Positions 1 to 10,424 of a DNA stretch of 64,000 nt are shown here, one piece after another. A model generated the notes under the pieces. It made no database searches. It was given only the letters and a program-made list of their open reading frames with translations, and was not told the DNA's origin. The position numbers and the translations under genes were made by a program. Source of the DNA: Varanus komodoensis (lineage: Eukaryota > Chordata > Lepidosauria > Squamata > Varanidae); contig NW_025336481.1 of NCBI RefSeq assembly GCF_004798865.1, positions 40,209,619 to 40,273,618 on the forward strand. Direction: 5' to 3'. Positions within the stretch are counted from its first letter, which is position 1, and each line of letters starts with the position of its first letter.

Positions 1-604
1 TGCTCGCTGGACACCACAGGGAGCAAAAGAGCTGCTGCCCACACTCTGACAGAGCAGAAGAGCCGGTGGAGCAAAAGGACTCAGATGTACTGTGGCGCTT
101 GGCTGACAGCCTGCACCTTTGGGTGTGGGGGGGCAGAACCGACAAGCCTCCGCACAAGCCACGTCTCTCCAGCTAGGCCCGTTCTCAGCACTGCTCCACG
201 TGGCAGGCAAGGGCAGGCGAGGTGCTCAGCGGCTGGGGTCAGCAGGGACGGAGGGGGGCGCCTGCTCCTCAGTGGGGGGACGTGTACCTTGCAGGCAGAA
301 ACATTCGGTCCGTGGTGCGTCCAGGTCTCATCAGGCGAACTGGCAGCAAGAAGTGCACAAGACTACAGAGGCCACGTATCTGTGTTTACAGTACAGTCCT
401 CTATTTAAGGGCTGTCAGAGGACAGTCCTCTCTTTTGAAGGGATATCCGGTCCAGGTTGGGTTTCAAAGTAAAGACTCTTCGGTGGCAATTGCTGGACCT
501 TGAAGTGCAACATAAACAGCACTCGGATCGCATAAAAAGTGTGCAACACGGGCCCCCTGGTGTTTCGCACTATGGTACGAGATGCACTGCAGCTATTTTT
601 AAAG
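1..604. other. No recognised feature
   Basis: Unique-looking sequence. The open frames on the plus strand overlap one another in several frames and show no protein-family signature, so I regard them as chance frames. Confidence 0.6.
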
Positions 605-625
605 TTGTTGTTGTTGTTGTTGTTG

Positions 626-661
<36 letters not shown>
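605..661. repeat. (GTT)n(ATT)n microsatellite at a LINE tail
   Basis: About eight GTT units run directly into about ten ATT units. The array abuts the 3' end of the minus-strand LINE that follows, so it probably grew from that element's short-repeat tail. Confidence 0.9.
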
Positions 662-663
<2 letters not shown>

Positions 664-1425
664 ACATTTCTATGCCGCCCCTTGCCGAAACCTCAGGGCG
701 GCTTACAACATGATAAAATACATTGAAATACACTAGTACATAATAAATTACCATTAAATATAAAAATACAAAAAATACATTGATTTACAAATATAAAATT
801 AAAATTATCAGTATAAAATAAAAATATAGGAGGAGAAAGAGAAGGAAGAAGAAGTTGCCCTGGCCAGATCATATGTTTTAACAATTGAAATGATGTTTAA
901 ATAAAAAGGTCTTTACCTGGCGCCGAAAAACCAGTAACGACGGTGCCAGGCGGACCTCTTTGGGGAGTGAATTCCATAGGTTGGGCGCCACCGCAGAGAA
1001 AGCCCTCCTCCGGGTACTTACTCTCCTAATTTCTTTCATGGAGGGTTCCCGGAGAAGGGACTCTCCCGCAGATCTCAAAGGGCGGTCGGGCATATACGGA
1101 CGTAAGCGCTCGTTCAGGTAGCCAGGACCCAAGCCGTTTAGGGCTTTGTAGGTCATAATCAACACCTTGAATTGGGCCCGGGCTTCAATGGGAAGCCAGT
1201 GAAGCTGACGGAGGACTGGAGTCATGTGAGCATAACGCCCCGTCCCCGTCAGCAACCTGGCAGCTCTATTTTGCACCAATTGAAGTGTTCGGACTGTCTT
1301 CAGGGGAAGCCCCACGTAAAGCGCGTTACAGAAGTCTAGGCGGGAAGTCACCAGCGCATGTGTCACCGTCGCCAGGCAGTCGTACTCCAGGTAGGGGCGC
1401 AGCTGATTAATCAGCGAAGCATATA
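662..1425 (-). mobile_element. L2/CR1-clade LINE, 3' part with open C-terminal reading frame
   Basis: On the minus strand an open frame ending at 878 covers roughly the last 180 residues of a LINE ORF2 protein. It includes LATVTHALVTSRLDFCNAL, QLVQNRAARLLTG, HWLPIEARAQFKVL, TYKALNGLGPGYL, RRAFSAVAPNLWNSLP and the ending VKTFLFKHHFNC, all typical of the region after the reverse-transcriptase palm in L2/CR1-type LINEs. The 3' UTR carries a motif reading GCCGCCCTGAGG...GGGGCGGCATAGAAATG and ends in an (AAT)n tail. The catalytic palm is missing, so this is a 5'-truncated, non-mobile copy. The intact frame suggests it is younger than the other L2-like copies in the window. Confidence 0.88.
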
Positions 1426-2039
1426 TAGTAGCTCTATCTATGTTTGAACCTACCTGTCTAAATGCACATATGCACACCTTATGCAAATCATGTCCCCCTC
1501 CATCCTGCTTTTGGGGGAAATGCAATACTCTTTTGCCGGTGATGCTTAAGTGCCTCCCCAGCTGACTCTCAGTCCCTACCACGCCCACGTGCAATACAAG
1601 ACCAGGGACCATATCCTCGCTCAACACCCCACTGCCTTTCTATACACTTTGAACACATTTGCTGATAGATCCCCCTTATTTGCATTTTCTTTGAAGTACT
1701 TGTGCACAGAAAACGTCTTGATGTGTCTGTGATGTCAGAAAACTCAGCAGCAAGAGGGGACCTTGATAGTTACGCTGTCAGACTGAGCAGAATGAGCTGT
1801 GTGAGAAGATTCAACAGAGCCATGAGGCTGGGAAGCAAACACCAGGAAAGAGGTGAAAGTTTTCAACAGCAACGTAACGGAGAGTAAGAACCTAAGAGCA
1901 CAAGAAAAGCCATGCTGGGTCAGAACAAGGGTCCACCTCCTCCATACACACGGCAGCGAACCACCTGGCCACAGGATCCTTCAAGCAGGATGGGTGCACG
2001 GCATCCTCCTGCCCAAGCTCCTCAGGTGAAGAAGGCAGT
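1426..2039. other. No recognised feature
   Basis: The minus-strand frame that continues from the LINE into this stretch loses LINE similarity at about 1425. The rest shows no family signature on either strand. Confidence 0.5.
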
Positions 2040-2540
2040 ACACAGCCCGCAAGGCTAGCAGCCACTGCTAGCCTCCTCCCTCAGGGATCTATCCAGTCCC
2101 TTTCTAAAGCCATCCAGAGGGGCAGCCATCACTGCTTCCCATGTGAAGAAGACCTTCCTTTTATCTGTCCTAAACCTCCCACCAGCCAGCTTCATGGGAT
2201 GGCCCCAGGCTCCAGTCTTATGGGAGAGGGAGAAAAATGTTTCTCCTCACCATGCATTAGTTTAGAAACACAGAAGCAGAGCGAGTTAGAAGGGGTCTCC
2301 CGGGCCATCTAGTCTGACCCCAGGCTCAAGCCAGCTCTGCTCATGACATGCCTACCGTGTGCATGCCCAGCCTATCCTTTAGCTCATTTTAAACACCTCT
2401 ATCAGGTCTCCCCTCGCTCACTTTTTCCCTAAGTCCCAGCTGTGGTAGCCTAGCCGTTGCTCATGGAGGAGTTGCTCCAGCCCCCCGATCATTTCCACTG
2501 CCCTTCTCTGTGCCTTTTCCACCCTTTCTCCCTTTCTTAC
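2040..2540 (-). mobile_element. CR1 LINE 3' fragment (family A), interrupted
   Basis: Antisense CR1 sequence is recognisable by phrases such as CTTTTATCTGTCCTAAACCT, CCACCAGCCAGCTTCATGGG and, after an interruption, ACACCTCTATCAGGTCTCCC. The same family occurs antisense at 42703-43215. A different CR1 copy splits this one at about 2266-2382. No reading frame survives. Confidence 0.85.
2266..2377 (-). mobile_element. CR1 LINE 3' end (family B) nested in CR1 family A
   Basis: About 112 bp matches the 3' end of a second CR1 family, seen in the same orientation at 53371-53525 and in the opposite orientation at 41045-41605. It carries AGAAGGGGTCTCCCGGGCCA and CATCTAGTCTGACCCC. It interrupts the family A copy between CATGCATTAG and ACACCTCTATCAGG. 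TTTAG occurs at both junctions (2261-2265 and 2378-2382), a possible short target duplication. Confidence 0.82.
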
Positions 2541-4014
2541 CGCAGTCGCCAGCATGGCACCTTCTCAGTGCCTCTCTGGCTCCCCACCCCTCTTCATTTT
2601 TATTCCATTTCTTAATATTTTTATTTACTTTTTTAGGGAGGACTGGCTTGCCTCAGAGGCCAAGGCAGTCACTCCGGCAGCCGAAAAGCCACACAAGCGC
2701 TTCTTCCCGAAGGTCAACACCAAGGCCAACATGGCATGAAAGGGTCCCAACAGCAGAGGTTGCTCCCCAAAGCACCTGTTCTGCCTGTTTTCTAGAGGAA
2801 GGACTTACAGACAGACCACTGCCACATTTTGTAAAGGCACACGTCATTATTTTTACTTTTAAACTATATTATTCCTCCCTCCAAAAGACAGTGCTCATTC
2901 GGAGGTCAATGTGCCATTGGATTCCCAGAGCCACAATGGCTCTGTGAGCCAAGCAAATTTTAAAATTAAATCTAACATTTAATTGCAACATGCTCGACTA
3001 TTTCTTCTTTTCATCAGGGTTGGCAGGCACATTTTGTTTGCTCAAATGTTGTGAAGCATGCACAGCAGAGACAGAAGATGGGAAGCATCATTTGTGTGTT
3101 TATATGCTGTGATATCCAAGGCCACGTAAGGTGAACGTGTGGGTCAAACCATTACGCCCTGCATCTGAAATGGTCTAGGTGTAGCACAGCTGCTTTTTGT
3201 TTCGGCTTCAATACTGGAACAGTCAACAGCACAGAAAATAAACATTTCAGTACTGTTTTTTCCCTTCTTCACTTTCTCTTCCTCTCCAAACTGCATATTA
3301 GTTTCAGAATCTCTTTTTATAATCCAGGGTATCTCTTTTCCCAGATATTTCCCCTTTTCTTTCAGAAGATTTGGCTACAACCGGCCATTTCTTCATGCAA
3401 TCAGCAACTTCGTAGCTGCATTGGATTTTGTGGCTTGCTTTAAAAAAAGAAATAAATCAACTCAGATCAGGAAAACCCACATGCAAAGGCAAATTGTGAG
3501 CTCATTATTGTATTTTCTTCTTCTGAGGTTAGAAGAAAAATGTGTTCATTTTTCATGCAGCCTAGCCAGACATAGCTGGCTATTTCTTGCTTCCTGCTCT
3601 TATCGCCCTCAGTACAACCTGCTGGAACAGCTGTTGCTGGTGACAGCTGAGGAAAGAAAACAAAGCTAGAAATGGGCAGTGGGAAAACAATTTTCTGTGG
3701 TGGGCCAGGGAACCTGTATGGGAGTCACTGCATCCTGTAGGAACCTTGAGTATAGGCCACTATTTTCGCATCTGCATGACATTAAAGTGGTAAATATACC
3801 TATTTTTGTCTGACAAACAACAGAGTGCACTGCTGGGGAGGTTAGATGACCCTGCAATGGACTTAAATTCATTTGAATTTCTGTGAATCTGGCCTGGGGA
3901 TTTTGCAGAGGATTGGCTTTTCCTTACTCACAAGGATTCCATGCCCATGCACGATATATTTTTTAACTTTCTGTAATTTATGCAAATGTAGTCATAGAAG
4001 TATAAAAAGACCAG
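2541..4014. other. No recognised feature
   Basis: AT-rich sequence with no repeat family or exon that I can name. Frames at 2510-2947 and 3421-3669 have no domain signature and low-complexity starts. Confidence 0.5.
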
Positions 4015-4046
4015 CTGTGACATTTATGAAAATATAAATGTCACAG
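4015..4046. repeat. Perfect 13-bp stem-loop
   Basis: CTGTGACATTTAT at 4015-4027 is followed, after a 6-nt loop, by its exact reverse complement at 4034-4046. It lies about 45 bp left of the hAT element. It may be the remnant of a palindromic transposon or a chance hairpin. Confidence 0.8.
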
Positions 4047-4091
4047 ACTCAGCTAGACTGACCTGCTAAGCGTTCCATGTAGGGTTTAGGC

Positions 4092-4477
4092 CAGTGGTGG
4101 CGAACCTATCGCAGGCATGCCACAGCAAGCACGCAGAGCCCTCTCTGTCGGCACGTGAGCCAAGTCGCCCCAGCATCGCCCCAGCAGCCGAGCATCGCAT
4201 AACAGCGCACACAGGGGCCACGCGCATGCTCAGAAAGGAGTAGTGGCGCCAGTTGATAACATCACAAGCAGCGACTAATTAGCCGCGACTTGTCCGAGCT
4301 TTCACATGGCCGGTCAGTGCACTGCCAAGGATATATATATTTGCTTGGACTGGCTGTGAATTGTTTTTCCCAAAATAAAACCTCAGGTTTTATTGCAGTG
4401 TTGGAACTTTACGATAAATAAGTGGGTTCTGGGTTGCAGTTTGGGCACTCGGTCTCTAAAAGGTTCACCATTACTGG
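4092..4477. mobile_element. Non-autonomous hAT element, copy 1 (386 bp)
   Basis: Begins CAGTGGTGGCGAACCTAT and ends AAAGGTTCACCATTACTG, so its termini are imperfect inverted repeats of the hAT type known from squamates. The flanking 8-mers GTTTAGGC and GGTTAGGG match at six of eight positions, consistent with a hAT 8-bp target duplication within TTAGGG-like DNA. There is no transposase frame; the internal sequence includes GC-rich stretches with GTCGCCCCAGCATCGCCCC. Confidence 0.82.
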
Positions 4478-5017
4478 GTTAGGGTTACAAAAACGAGGTG
4501 TCCTGGCATGATTTTGATGGTTGGAATGTGTTCAGAATGCACAAAAACGATGAACTGTGCAGAAAAACCTACTCGAGGAGGGCTTTTTAAAATCACCCTC
4601 TTTTCAATGGAACTTTCATCCTCTATTAGGGTTAGGGGTGTGCACCAGGGTAGGGTTAGGGTTAGAAAAACAAGGTGTCCTGGCATGATTTTGATGGTTG
4701 GAATCTGTTTAGAATGGGTGGAAATGATGAGCAGTGCAGAAAAACCTACTTGAGGAAGGCTTTTTGAAAATTGCATTATTTTCAATGGAACTTTAGCCCT
4801 ATATTAGGGTTAGGGGTGTGCACCAGGGAAGGGTTAGGGTTGGAAAAACAAGCATTCCTGGCATGATTTTGATGCTTGGAATGTGTTTAGAATGGGCGGA
4901 AATGATGAGCAGTGCAGGAAAAGCTACTAAAGGAAGGCTTTGTCAAAATGGTCTTCTTTTCAATGGAATTTCACCTATATATTCAATTTAGGGGTGTTCA
5001 CCAGGGCAGGGTTAGGC
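4478..5017. repeat. Tandem array of three 176-178-bp units with TTAGGG-like motifs
   Basis: Units run 4478-4653, 4654-4831 and 4832-5009. Each starts GGTTAGGGTT, contains CCTGGCATGATTTTGATG, a variant of TTTTCAATGGAA near the middle, and TAGGGGTGT followed by CACCAGGG near the end. A partial fourth start (GGTTAGGC) leads into a second hAT copy. Divergence between units is modest, so this is an old local satellite. Interstitial TTAGGG tracts are short and do not amount to a telomere relic. Confidence 0.92.
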
Positions 5018-5205
5018 CAGTGATTCGAACGTCTGGCACGCGTGCCGCAGCCAGCACACAGAGCCCTCTCTGCTGGCATGCGAGCCAAGTCGCCCCAGCA
5101 TCGCCCCAGCAGCTGAGCATCGGATAACAGCGCACACAGGGGCCATGCGCATGCTCGCAAAGGAGTACTGGCGCCAGGCGATGACGTCACGAGCCGCAAC
5201 TCACT
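5018..5205. mobile_element. hAT element, copy 2, 3'-truncated
   Basis: Closely matches the first ~190 bp of the copy at 4092-4477, sharing CACAGAGCCCTCTCTG-like sequence, GAGCCAAGTCGCCCCAGCAT, TAACAGCGCACACAGGGGCCA and ACTGGCGCCAG-like sequence. It starts after GGTTAGGC, the same position in the satellite unit as copy 1. The right half is absent. Confidence 0.82.
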
Positions 5206-5444
5206 ACCATGCTTGTTTTAACATGGGGGAGCATCGAATCTTGCAAATCTTTGCTTGCTACCCAGAGTGCTTCAGCTCCAGCTGGGCAGGTCCACCTGGT
5301 TTTTCTAACAGTGCAGGATGGCTGGAAGAGTGGCCAACTACCTACAAGACAGCAATGCGCTGCAGGCAGTATTTTAAGTTGAACTGCGTTGATTAATCTC
5401 TTGAATTTCCCCTGCCCCAACGAGATGTATGGGTTGCCCTGAAG

Positions 5445-5657
5445 CAGGGGTCTCAAACTCAACTGACCTGGGGGCTGCTGGAAGGAGAGTCTGGGTGAGG
5501 CTGGGCCGCATCAAGGATTCCACCACCGTGGTGGTGGGGGGCCGCTCATCCCGCGGCCGGCCCGGGCACCACCGGCGCTTTGAAGGCCGCAGGGCCCCTT
5601 CCCCGTGCCCCACCCATCCCGGCAATTGGCCCGCGGGCCGCGAGTTTGAGACCCCTG
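5445..5657. mobile_element. Short non-autonomous hAT element with target duplication
   Basis: The termini CAGGGGTCTCAAACTC and GAGTTTGAGACCCCTG form a perfect 16-bp inverted repeat. Flanking 8-mers CCCTGAAG (5437-5444) and CCCTAAAG (5658-5665) differ at one base, as expected for hAT. The interior is GC- and CpG-rich, with CCCGCGGCCGG and GGCCCGCGGGCCGCG. Retained CpGs suggest a fairly recent or unmethylated insertion. It has no coding capacity. Confidence 0.93.
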
Positions 5658-6149
5658 CCCTAAAGTGACTACTTTGAAGGCCTCAGGTACAGAGAGCTTT
5701 CTGAAAGGGAAGCTTGCACAGGCAGCCACTCAATAATTCAAAGCGTAGCGCCCACAAAAGGAAGTTCTGCCACAGCAACACATGCGTATTTAATGAACCA
5801 ACCCAGCAGCATCAAAACTGAAAAGCGATGCAGTGTTGCTTAGGGCCTCGGGAGTCACTTGAAATGACAAACTCTCCTAACAGTATCTCTGTAATAATGT
5901 ACATTTTCCATTTTCTCAGTATGAGTCACTTCACACTTAATTCAGCACTAGGGACACACTAATGTTGGCTTCAGTAAACACATAAATGATAAAGGAGAGA
6001 TGCTATTCTCCAAATGCTCAGAGATGGGCGGCGGATGCTCACGGGGAGCAATTGGCTAAGACTCCTTGAGGCATATCTGCCATGCATTTCCACAGCTGCA
6101 CCATAACTTCAGACATTACATGTAACAAACCCTGGGCAACATTGGAATG

Positions 6150-6660
6150 GGTGAGGGTTCGCACACCCCACCTGGAATTCAGCATTCAGTTTTGGGCATC
6201 CAGGTTTGAAAAGGACGCTGATAATCTGGAGACGGTTCAGAAAAGGACCACAAAGAGGACACAGGGCCTGGAAAATAAATCTTAGGATGAGAGCCTCAAA
6301 CAACTGGGCCTGTTCAGCCTTGAGAAAAGATGACCACGAGGTGACATGATAGCCCCCTACAAATATCTCAAGGTTGTCACAAACGAGAAGAAAAAGACCT
6401 GCTGTCATTCATTCCAGATTGTAGGACACAGAACAATGAGCTTAAAGTATAGTACATCAGGTGCAGGTCAGACTCAAGGAAGAATTTCCTGGCTGAGAAA
6501 GGTGTATGAACCACATGCCAAGAGAAGTTGTTTGCTGTGGATTCAAGAGGCAATTGGGCAGTTATCTGATGGGGTGGTGTAACTGGTGTCCTGCACCGGC
6601 AGGGGGCTGGACTTGATGGCCTTCCTGGCTCCATCTGACCTGGCTGTTCTGTGAATCTGT
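6150..6660 (+). mobile_element. CR1 LINE 3' fragment, sense
   Basis: Sense CR1 phrases include CAGCCTTGAGAAAAGATGAC, ATGATAGCCCCCTACAAATA, AAGGAAGAATTTCCTG and GGGGCTGGACTTGATGGCC. It ends near GTTCTGTGAATCTGTG. The reading frame is broken throughout. Confidence 0.83.
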
Positions 6661-7844
6661 GAGGGCAGAGGAGTTCGAGGAAGAGAAAGGAGACTAGGGT
6701 AAGACTTGCCTACTGTCTTACGCTACTGGGATGCACAACTATTGATGGACCTCAAGGTCTGGAGCGACTGCCCTCCGTGTAGTGCAAATAATATCTCCAG
6801 TGGTAACCATTTTATGTAAGATCTTCCAATCCACACATCCTATCTATGAGATAGACTCATTTCCCTATTTGGATCTACCCTGTTCCTTGTTTTGGTTGGA
6901 ATCATTGGCTAATCTGCTCATTTTTAATAATGGCCGATGACTCTCTGTACTGGAGTGGAGAAACTGTTTTATGCTGAGAAAGACCATTGGTCTATTTGGC
7001 CAGACATCAACTGTATTACTTGGAAAATAGATTGAACTACTTGACTAGTGTGTACAGAATCATCCAGTTTTCAAGACATCGGTATTTTAGCAGTTGTGCC
7101 AGAGTGAAGCAACCAAAACAAGGATGATATTAGATCCAAATAGGGGAATGAGTCCATCTCATAGGCAGGATGTGTGGAATGAAAGACCTCAGCTACCACC
7201 ATGGACAACAGTTGTTCCTGACCTTGTTCCTCTATCTGTGGCGTGACTGCAGCAAAAGTTCACGCAGGCTAGAAAATACTTCAGCCCTACTGAAAAGCCT
7301 GACACACTGCAAAATCGTGCCACCATCTCTGTATCTTCAATCAAAAGATTAATTACACAACAGAGGAAGATACAGTTCCTTTTGTCAGAATATTAAATTT
7401 AGCTCTGCTGCATCTCTTCAAAAGAGCTCACATTTTACCAAACAGCCAGGGTCAAAATGGGAACCCGACTGCACTTCAGCTGGCCATTCATTTTAGGTTC
7501 CTTCTGAGCCACCACTTCTGTGTTGTAATCCCATGCACTTGCAGTAAAAGCCAAGAGTACCTTGTAAATCCTTGACTTCACCCTGCAAAACTCAACAGTA
7601 TATCTCACAGGGGAAAAAACACACACCATGTGATGAATACCAGATGACAATTAATAATAACATGGATGAAGAGCTGTTACTTATAATGGTTTTGAAAGTG
7701 CTCTTGGGTTATTTTCAAAAAGTGCTCCTTTTTTCCTGGATCCACTCAGGCTTAAGTTCTATTGGTGTGTTTTGTACCATTATAACAAAACACAAGATAA
7801 TATCAGAGCATTTCCTTAGAGAGGAAAGGGATCAGAAAACCTAG
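6661..7844. other. No recognised feature
   Basis: No named repeat or exon found. Frames here lack any signature. Confidence 0.5.
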
Positions 7845-8150
7845 TCCTTTGCATAATGTTTGAAAGAACTGAGTCTGCTTAGGCTGGACAAGGGGGGCAT
7901 GACAATCTTCTTCAAACATCTGAAGAAGATGGAACAGACTTGTTTGTGTTACTTCAGAAGGCAGGATAAGAAGGAGGTGGAAATTGTAGGGAAGTAGGTT
8001 TCAGCTAAACACTAGAAGCGACTTCTGACAGTGAGAGCTATTCAATAGAGGAACAGATTGGCTCAGGGGGTGGATGGTTCTCCTTTTCTGGGACTATTTA
8101 CATAGTGAAAGGGTGGCCATTTCTCAGGGATATTCTAGATGCACCCTGCA
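7845..8150 (+). mobile_element. CR1 LINE 3' fragment, sense, heavily decayed
   Basis: Recognised from AGGCTGGACAAGGGGGGCAT, CTTCAAACATCTGAAGAAG, TTTCAGCTAAACACTAGAAG and ACTTCTGACAGTGAGAGCTA. These align with the CR1 region encoding the end of ORF2. No frame survives. Confidence 0.75.
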
Positions 8151-8259
8151 TTACAAAGCCTACATAGATCAGGGAATTGCACTATGTTATATCTTGGGTC
8201 CCTTCTCGGGTCAGCATGATAGCTGATACTCAAGGGCTGAGTATGAGTTGATTGTGCAT

Positions 8260-8615
8260 TGTCAATGAATCTTGGATGTTGTTGAAATCTGAAGCTAACA
8301 CAGCGGTGAACAACCCAACAACAAACCATGGGTTCAATCCTGGGTTGTCCAATGGTTAACAAGTCATAGCTTGGCCTAGAGTTTGGTCTGAAGGCACACA
8401 AGGCATCCACCATGTTGAAGCTCAGCAGTGCTGGAGCTGGCCTGAACTTGGAAGTGAATGCATCTGGGAACCACATGTAGCCACCTTGAGTTCCACAATG
8501 GGGAAAAGGTGAGACAGGCAGATAATAGATAAATGGCTTGTTCGTGCAGCTGGGTTCAGACAGTATAGCTCATGTTTCAGCAACAACCCAAGATTCAGCA
8601 ACACTCAATCCATAT
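8260..8615. repeat. Dispersed CCATGG-centred repeat, split by a 5S-SINE
   Basis: The two flanks (about 8260-8365 and 8546-8615) contain AACAAACCATGGGTTCAATC, TTAACAAG, AGCTGGGTTCAGA and CATGTTTCAGCAACAA, and resemble the element at 52660-52925. Short inverted motifs (AACCATGGTT-like) suggest a MITE. The family name is not known to me. Confidence 0.5.
8366..8545 (+). mobile_element. 5S-rRNA-derived SINE, copy 1
   Basis: TTGAAGCTCAGCAGTGC, then GGCCTGAACTTGGA and CATCTGGGAACC parallel the internal promoter of 5S rRNA (GAAGCTAAGCA ... GGCCTGGTTAGTACTTGGA ... GACCGCCTGGGAA). After this come TGTAGCCACCTTGAGTTCC, ACAATGGGGAAAAGGTG and an AT-rich tail. The copy at 13695-13865 matches over its whole length. 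It sits inside a CCATGG-type repeat. Confidence 0.75.
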
Positions 8616-9284
8616 TCATATAACCCTAGGAGTATAGGCTGCCCGAACCCACCATTTGGCTCATAATTTCCATTCATTTCACTCTGCATATGAATGTGCA
8701 TCATTTCCTGGGTATTATGGGCTGCCAAAATCTTCTTTCTCTAGGTTGTATTCACTCAGGATACAGGCTACCTAATTCATTTTCAGACATAATTTAGACA
8801 ATTCAGCAACCTCATCTCAACGACTGATAGGCAGGATCACTGTGACAGAGGCCATTGTTCCATTTCAAGAAAGCAGTTGCTATGACAAAAATGAAGTTGT
8901 AGCGCGTCACTGTTAACCAGAGATGCCAGAGAGGTTTGCCGGGCTAGATCTGGAGATGATGTTCAGGGACTTGTATAGCTCACTTTAGAAGAAAAGACAA
9001 TCGTTGCAACTCTCCAATTTTATCTCAGGTTTGGATTAAAATCCAAGTTGAAGAAGAAATGCAAGTTTGCCCCTCCAAGCATAAAAATTAAGGACAAACA
9101 GAAGAAAGGACTGCCCTTGAATTTCCCTTCGGCAGCACCTGGACAGTCGATTGAGCAACGCACAAAAGTCATCTGGCCAGACTTTCACACGGTGAGGGGC
9201 ACCGGGTTTCTATGGAGAAAACAGTGATTGCAGCGGAGCCATTTGGCATGTTGGCTGGAGAGCTGGATGAGGAACCCGGGAGTT

Positions 9285-9458
9285 ACAGCTCCTAGTTCTC
9301 ATTTGCTCATGAAGCAAGCTGGGTAGCCTTGAGCCCATCAGCCACTCTCCGCCTACCTCACAGGGCTGTTGGAAGGATAAAATGAGGGGAAGGACTACAT
9401 AAGCCTCCTTGGGATTCTTGCAAGAGAAAAAAGGATGAAAATTAATGTAATGTAAGAA
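9285..9458 (+). mobile_element. tRNA-derived SINE, 3' portion
   Basis: Contains GGTAGCCTTGAGCC, CTCAGCC-like sequence, CTACCTCACAGGGCTGTTGG, AGGATAAAATGAGGGGAAGG and AATGTAATGTAAGAAGC, the body and tail of the common squamate SINE seen more completely at 29945-30178. The tRNA-like head is absent or too worn to identify. Confidence 0.75.
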
Positions 9459-9484
9459 GCATAATTTCTAAATTTCCCCGCCGA

Positions 9485-9635
9485 GAATGCACTGAGGTTT
9501 TATTGAGGTTTTAGGGTACTGGGGGGTTTATTGTATTGGGGGTTTTAATGTATGGTTGACTTTTTCGATGTTGTGAGCCACCCCGAGGCTTACTGCGATG
9601 CGGCGGCATAGAAATGTTCTAAATAAATAAATATA
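9485..9635 (+). mobile_element. L2/CR1-clade LINE 3' end, sense
   Basis: Carries TTGTGAGCCACCCCGAGGC, then CGGCGGCATAGAAATG and an (AAATA)n tail, the same 3' motif as at 662-720 (minus) and 59755-59825 (plus). Only the 3' UTR remains. Confidence 0.82.
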
Positions 9636-10424
9636 CCAAGAAATTAGCACATGTGAATTCCATGCAAGTGCCCTGCCCTTGGTAATGCATTTCCTTTTGT
9701 ATTTGGTGGTTTATACATCACCATCCTACAATCAAATATCAAATTGGTGTTTTAGAGGAATGTTTTTTGAGAAATGGTTTTAACTTATTCCTGAGCTGAA
9801 ATCATGAAGGGCCCAATTCATCATGTTTGTCTTGTCACTAATACTGCTGTTCTTCCCAGCTGGAGCTCTGGACCGCTTGGAGGAGGCTCGGTGTGTCCAG
9901 TTGAGCATGGAAAGATGCCTGTCATGCCTCAGGTGGGGGAGCAGCCCTCAGAGACGGAAAGAAACAGCGCTGAAGAGCAGTCTATGTCAGGAGACCTGGA
10001 TGAATCTGGGCACAAGTCCATCCTCATGAGGATGGGAAATCTGGCTGAGCTCCTGAGAACATCACCGTCCCAAAAGGCAGGCCAGCGGGACTCCTGTAAG
10101 GGGCAGTGCTTAGGTGCACAGAAGGGCTTCTCAAGAGTAAAGGTGTGATGCAGTGGCTGGGGTGGGCTAATGAGGATGCTGGCGGGGAGGCTAGTGCATG
10201 TAGTCCTGCGTGTCTCTCCATGTGCTCTCAGCAAATGCCTAAACAGGGCTAGAGTCAGCACCTGCAACACAGACCATGACAGCACCTCATTCACACACAT
10301 GGATTTGACATGCTCTGCATGTATGCATTTAGTCTGGGGTACCTCCTAGCAAGTGGATCTCAGTAGCAGTGCTGAGAATTACCTCTGCTTCAAATCTTGG
10401 AGAACCACTGCAAGTCGGAGCAGC
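9636..10424. other. No recognised feature
   Basis: A frame on the plus strand (9804-10148) and overlapping minus frames have no family signature and no splice-site or codon evidence, so they are probably chance. Confidence 0.45.

Noticed and set aside
4478-5017. Interstitial telomere or chromosome-fusion scar
   Set aside because: TTAGGG motifs are few and sit in a fixed place of a longer tandem unit; no long telomeric tract.
5520-5650. Possible CpG island or promoter
   Set aside because: The GC-rich stretch lies wholly within a hAT element with target duplications.
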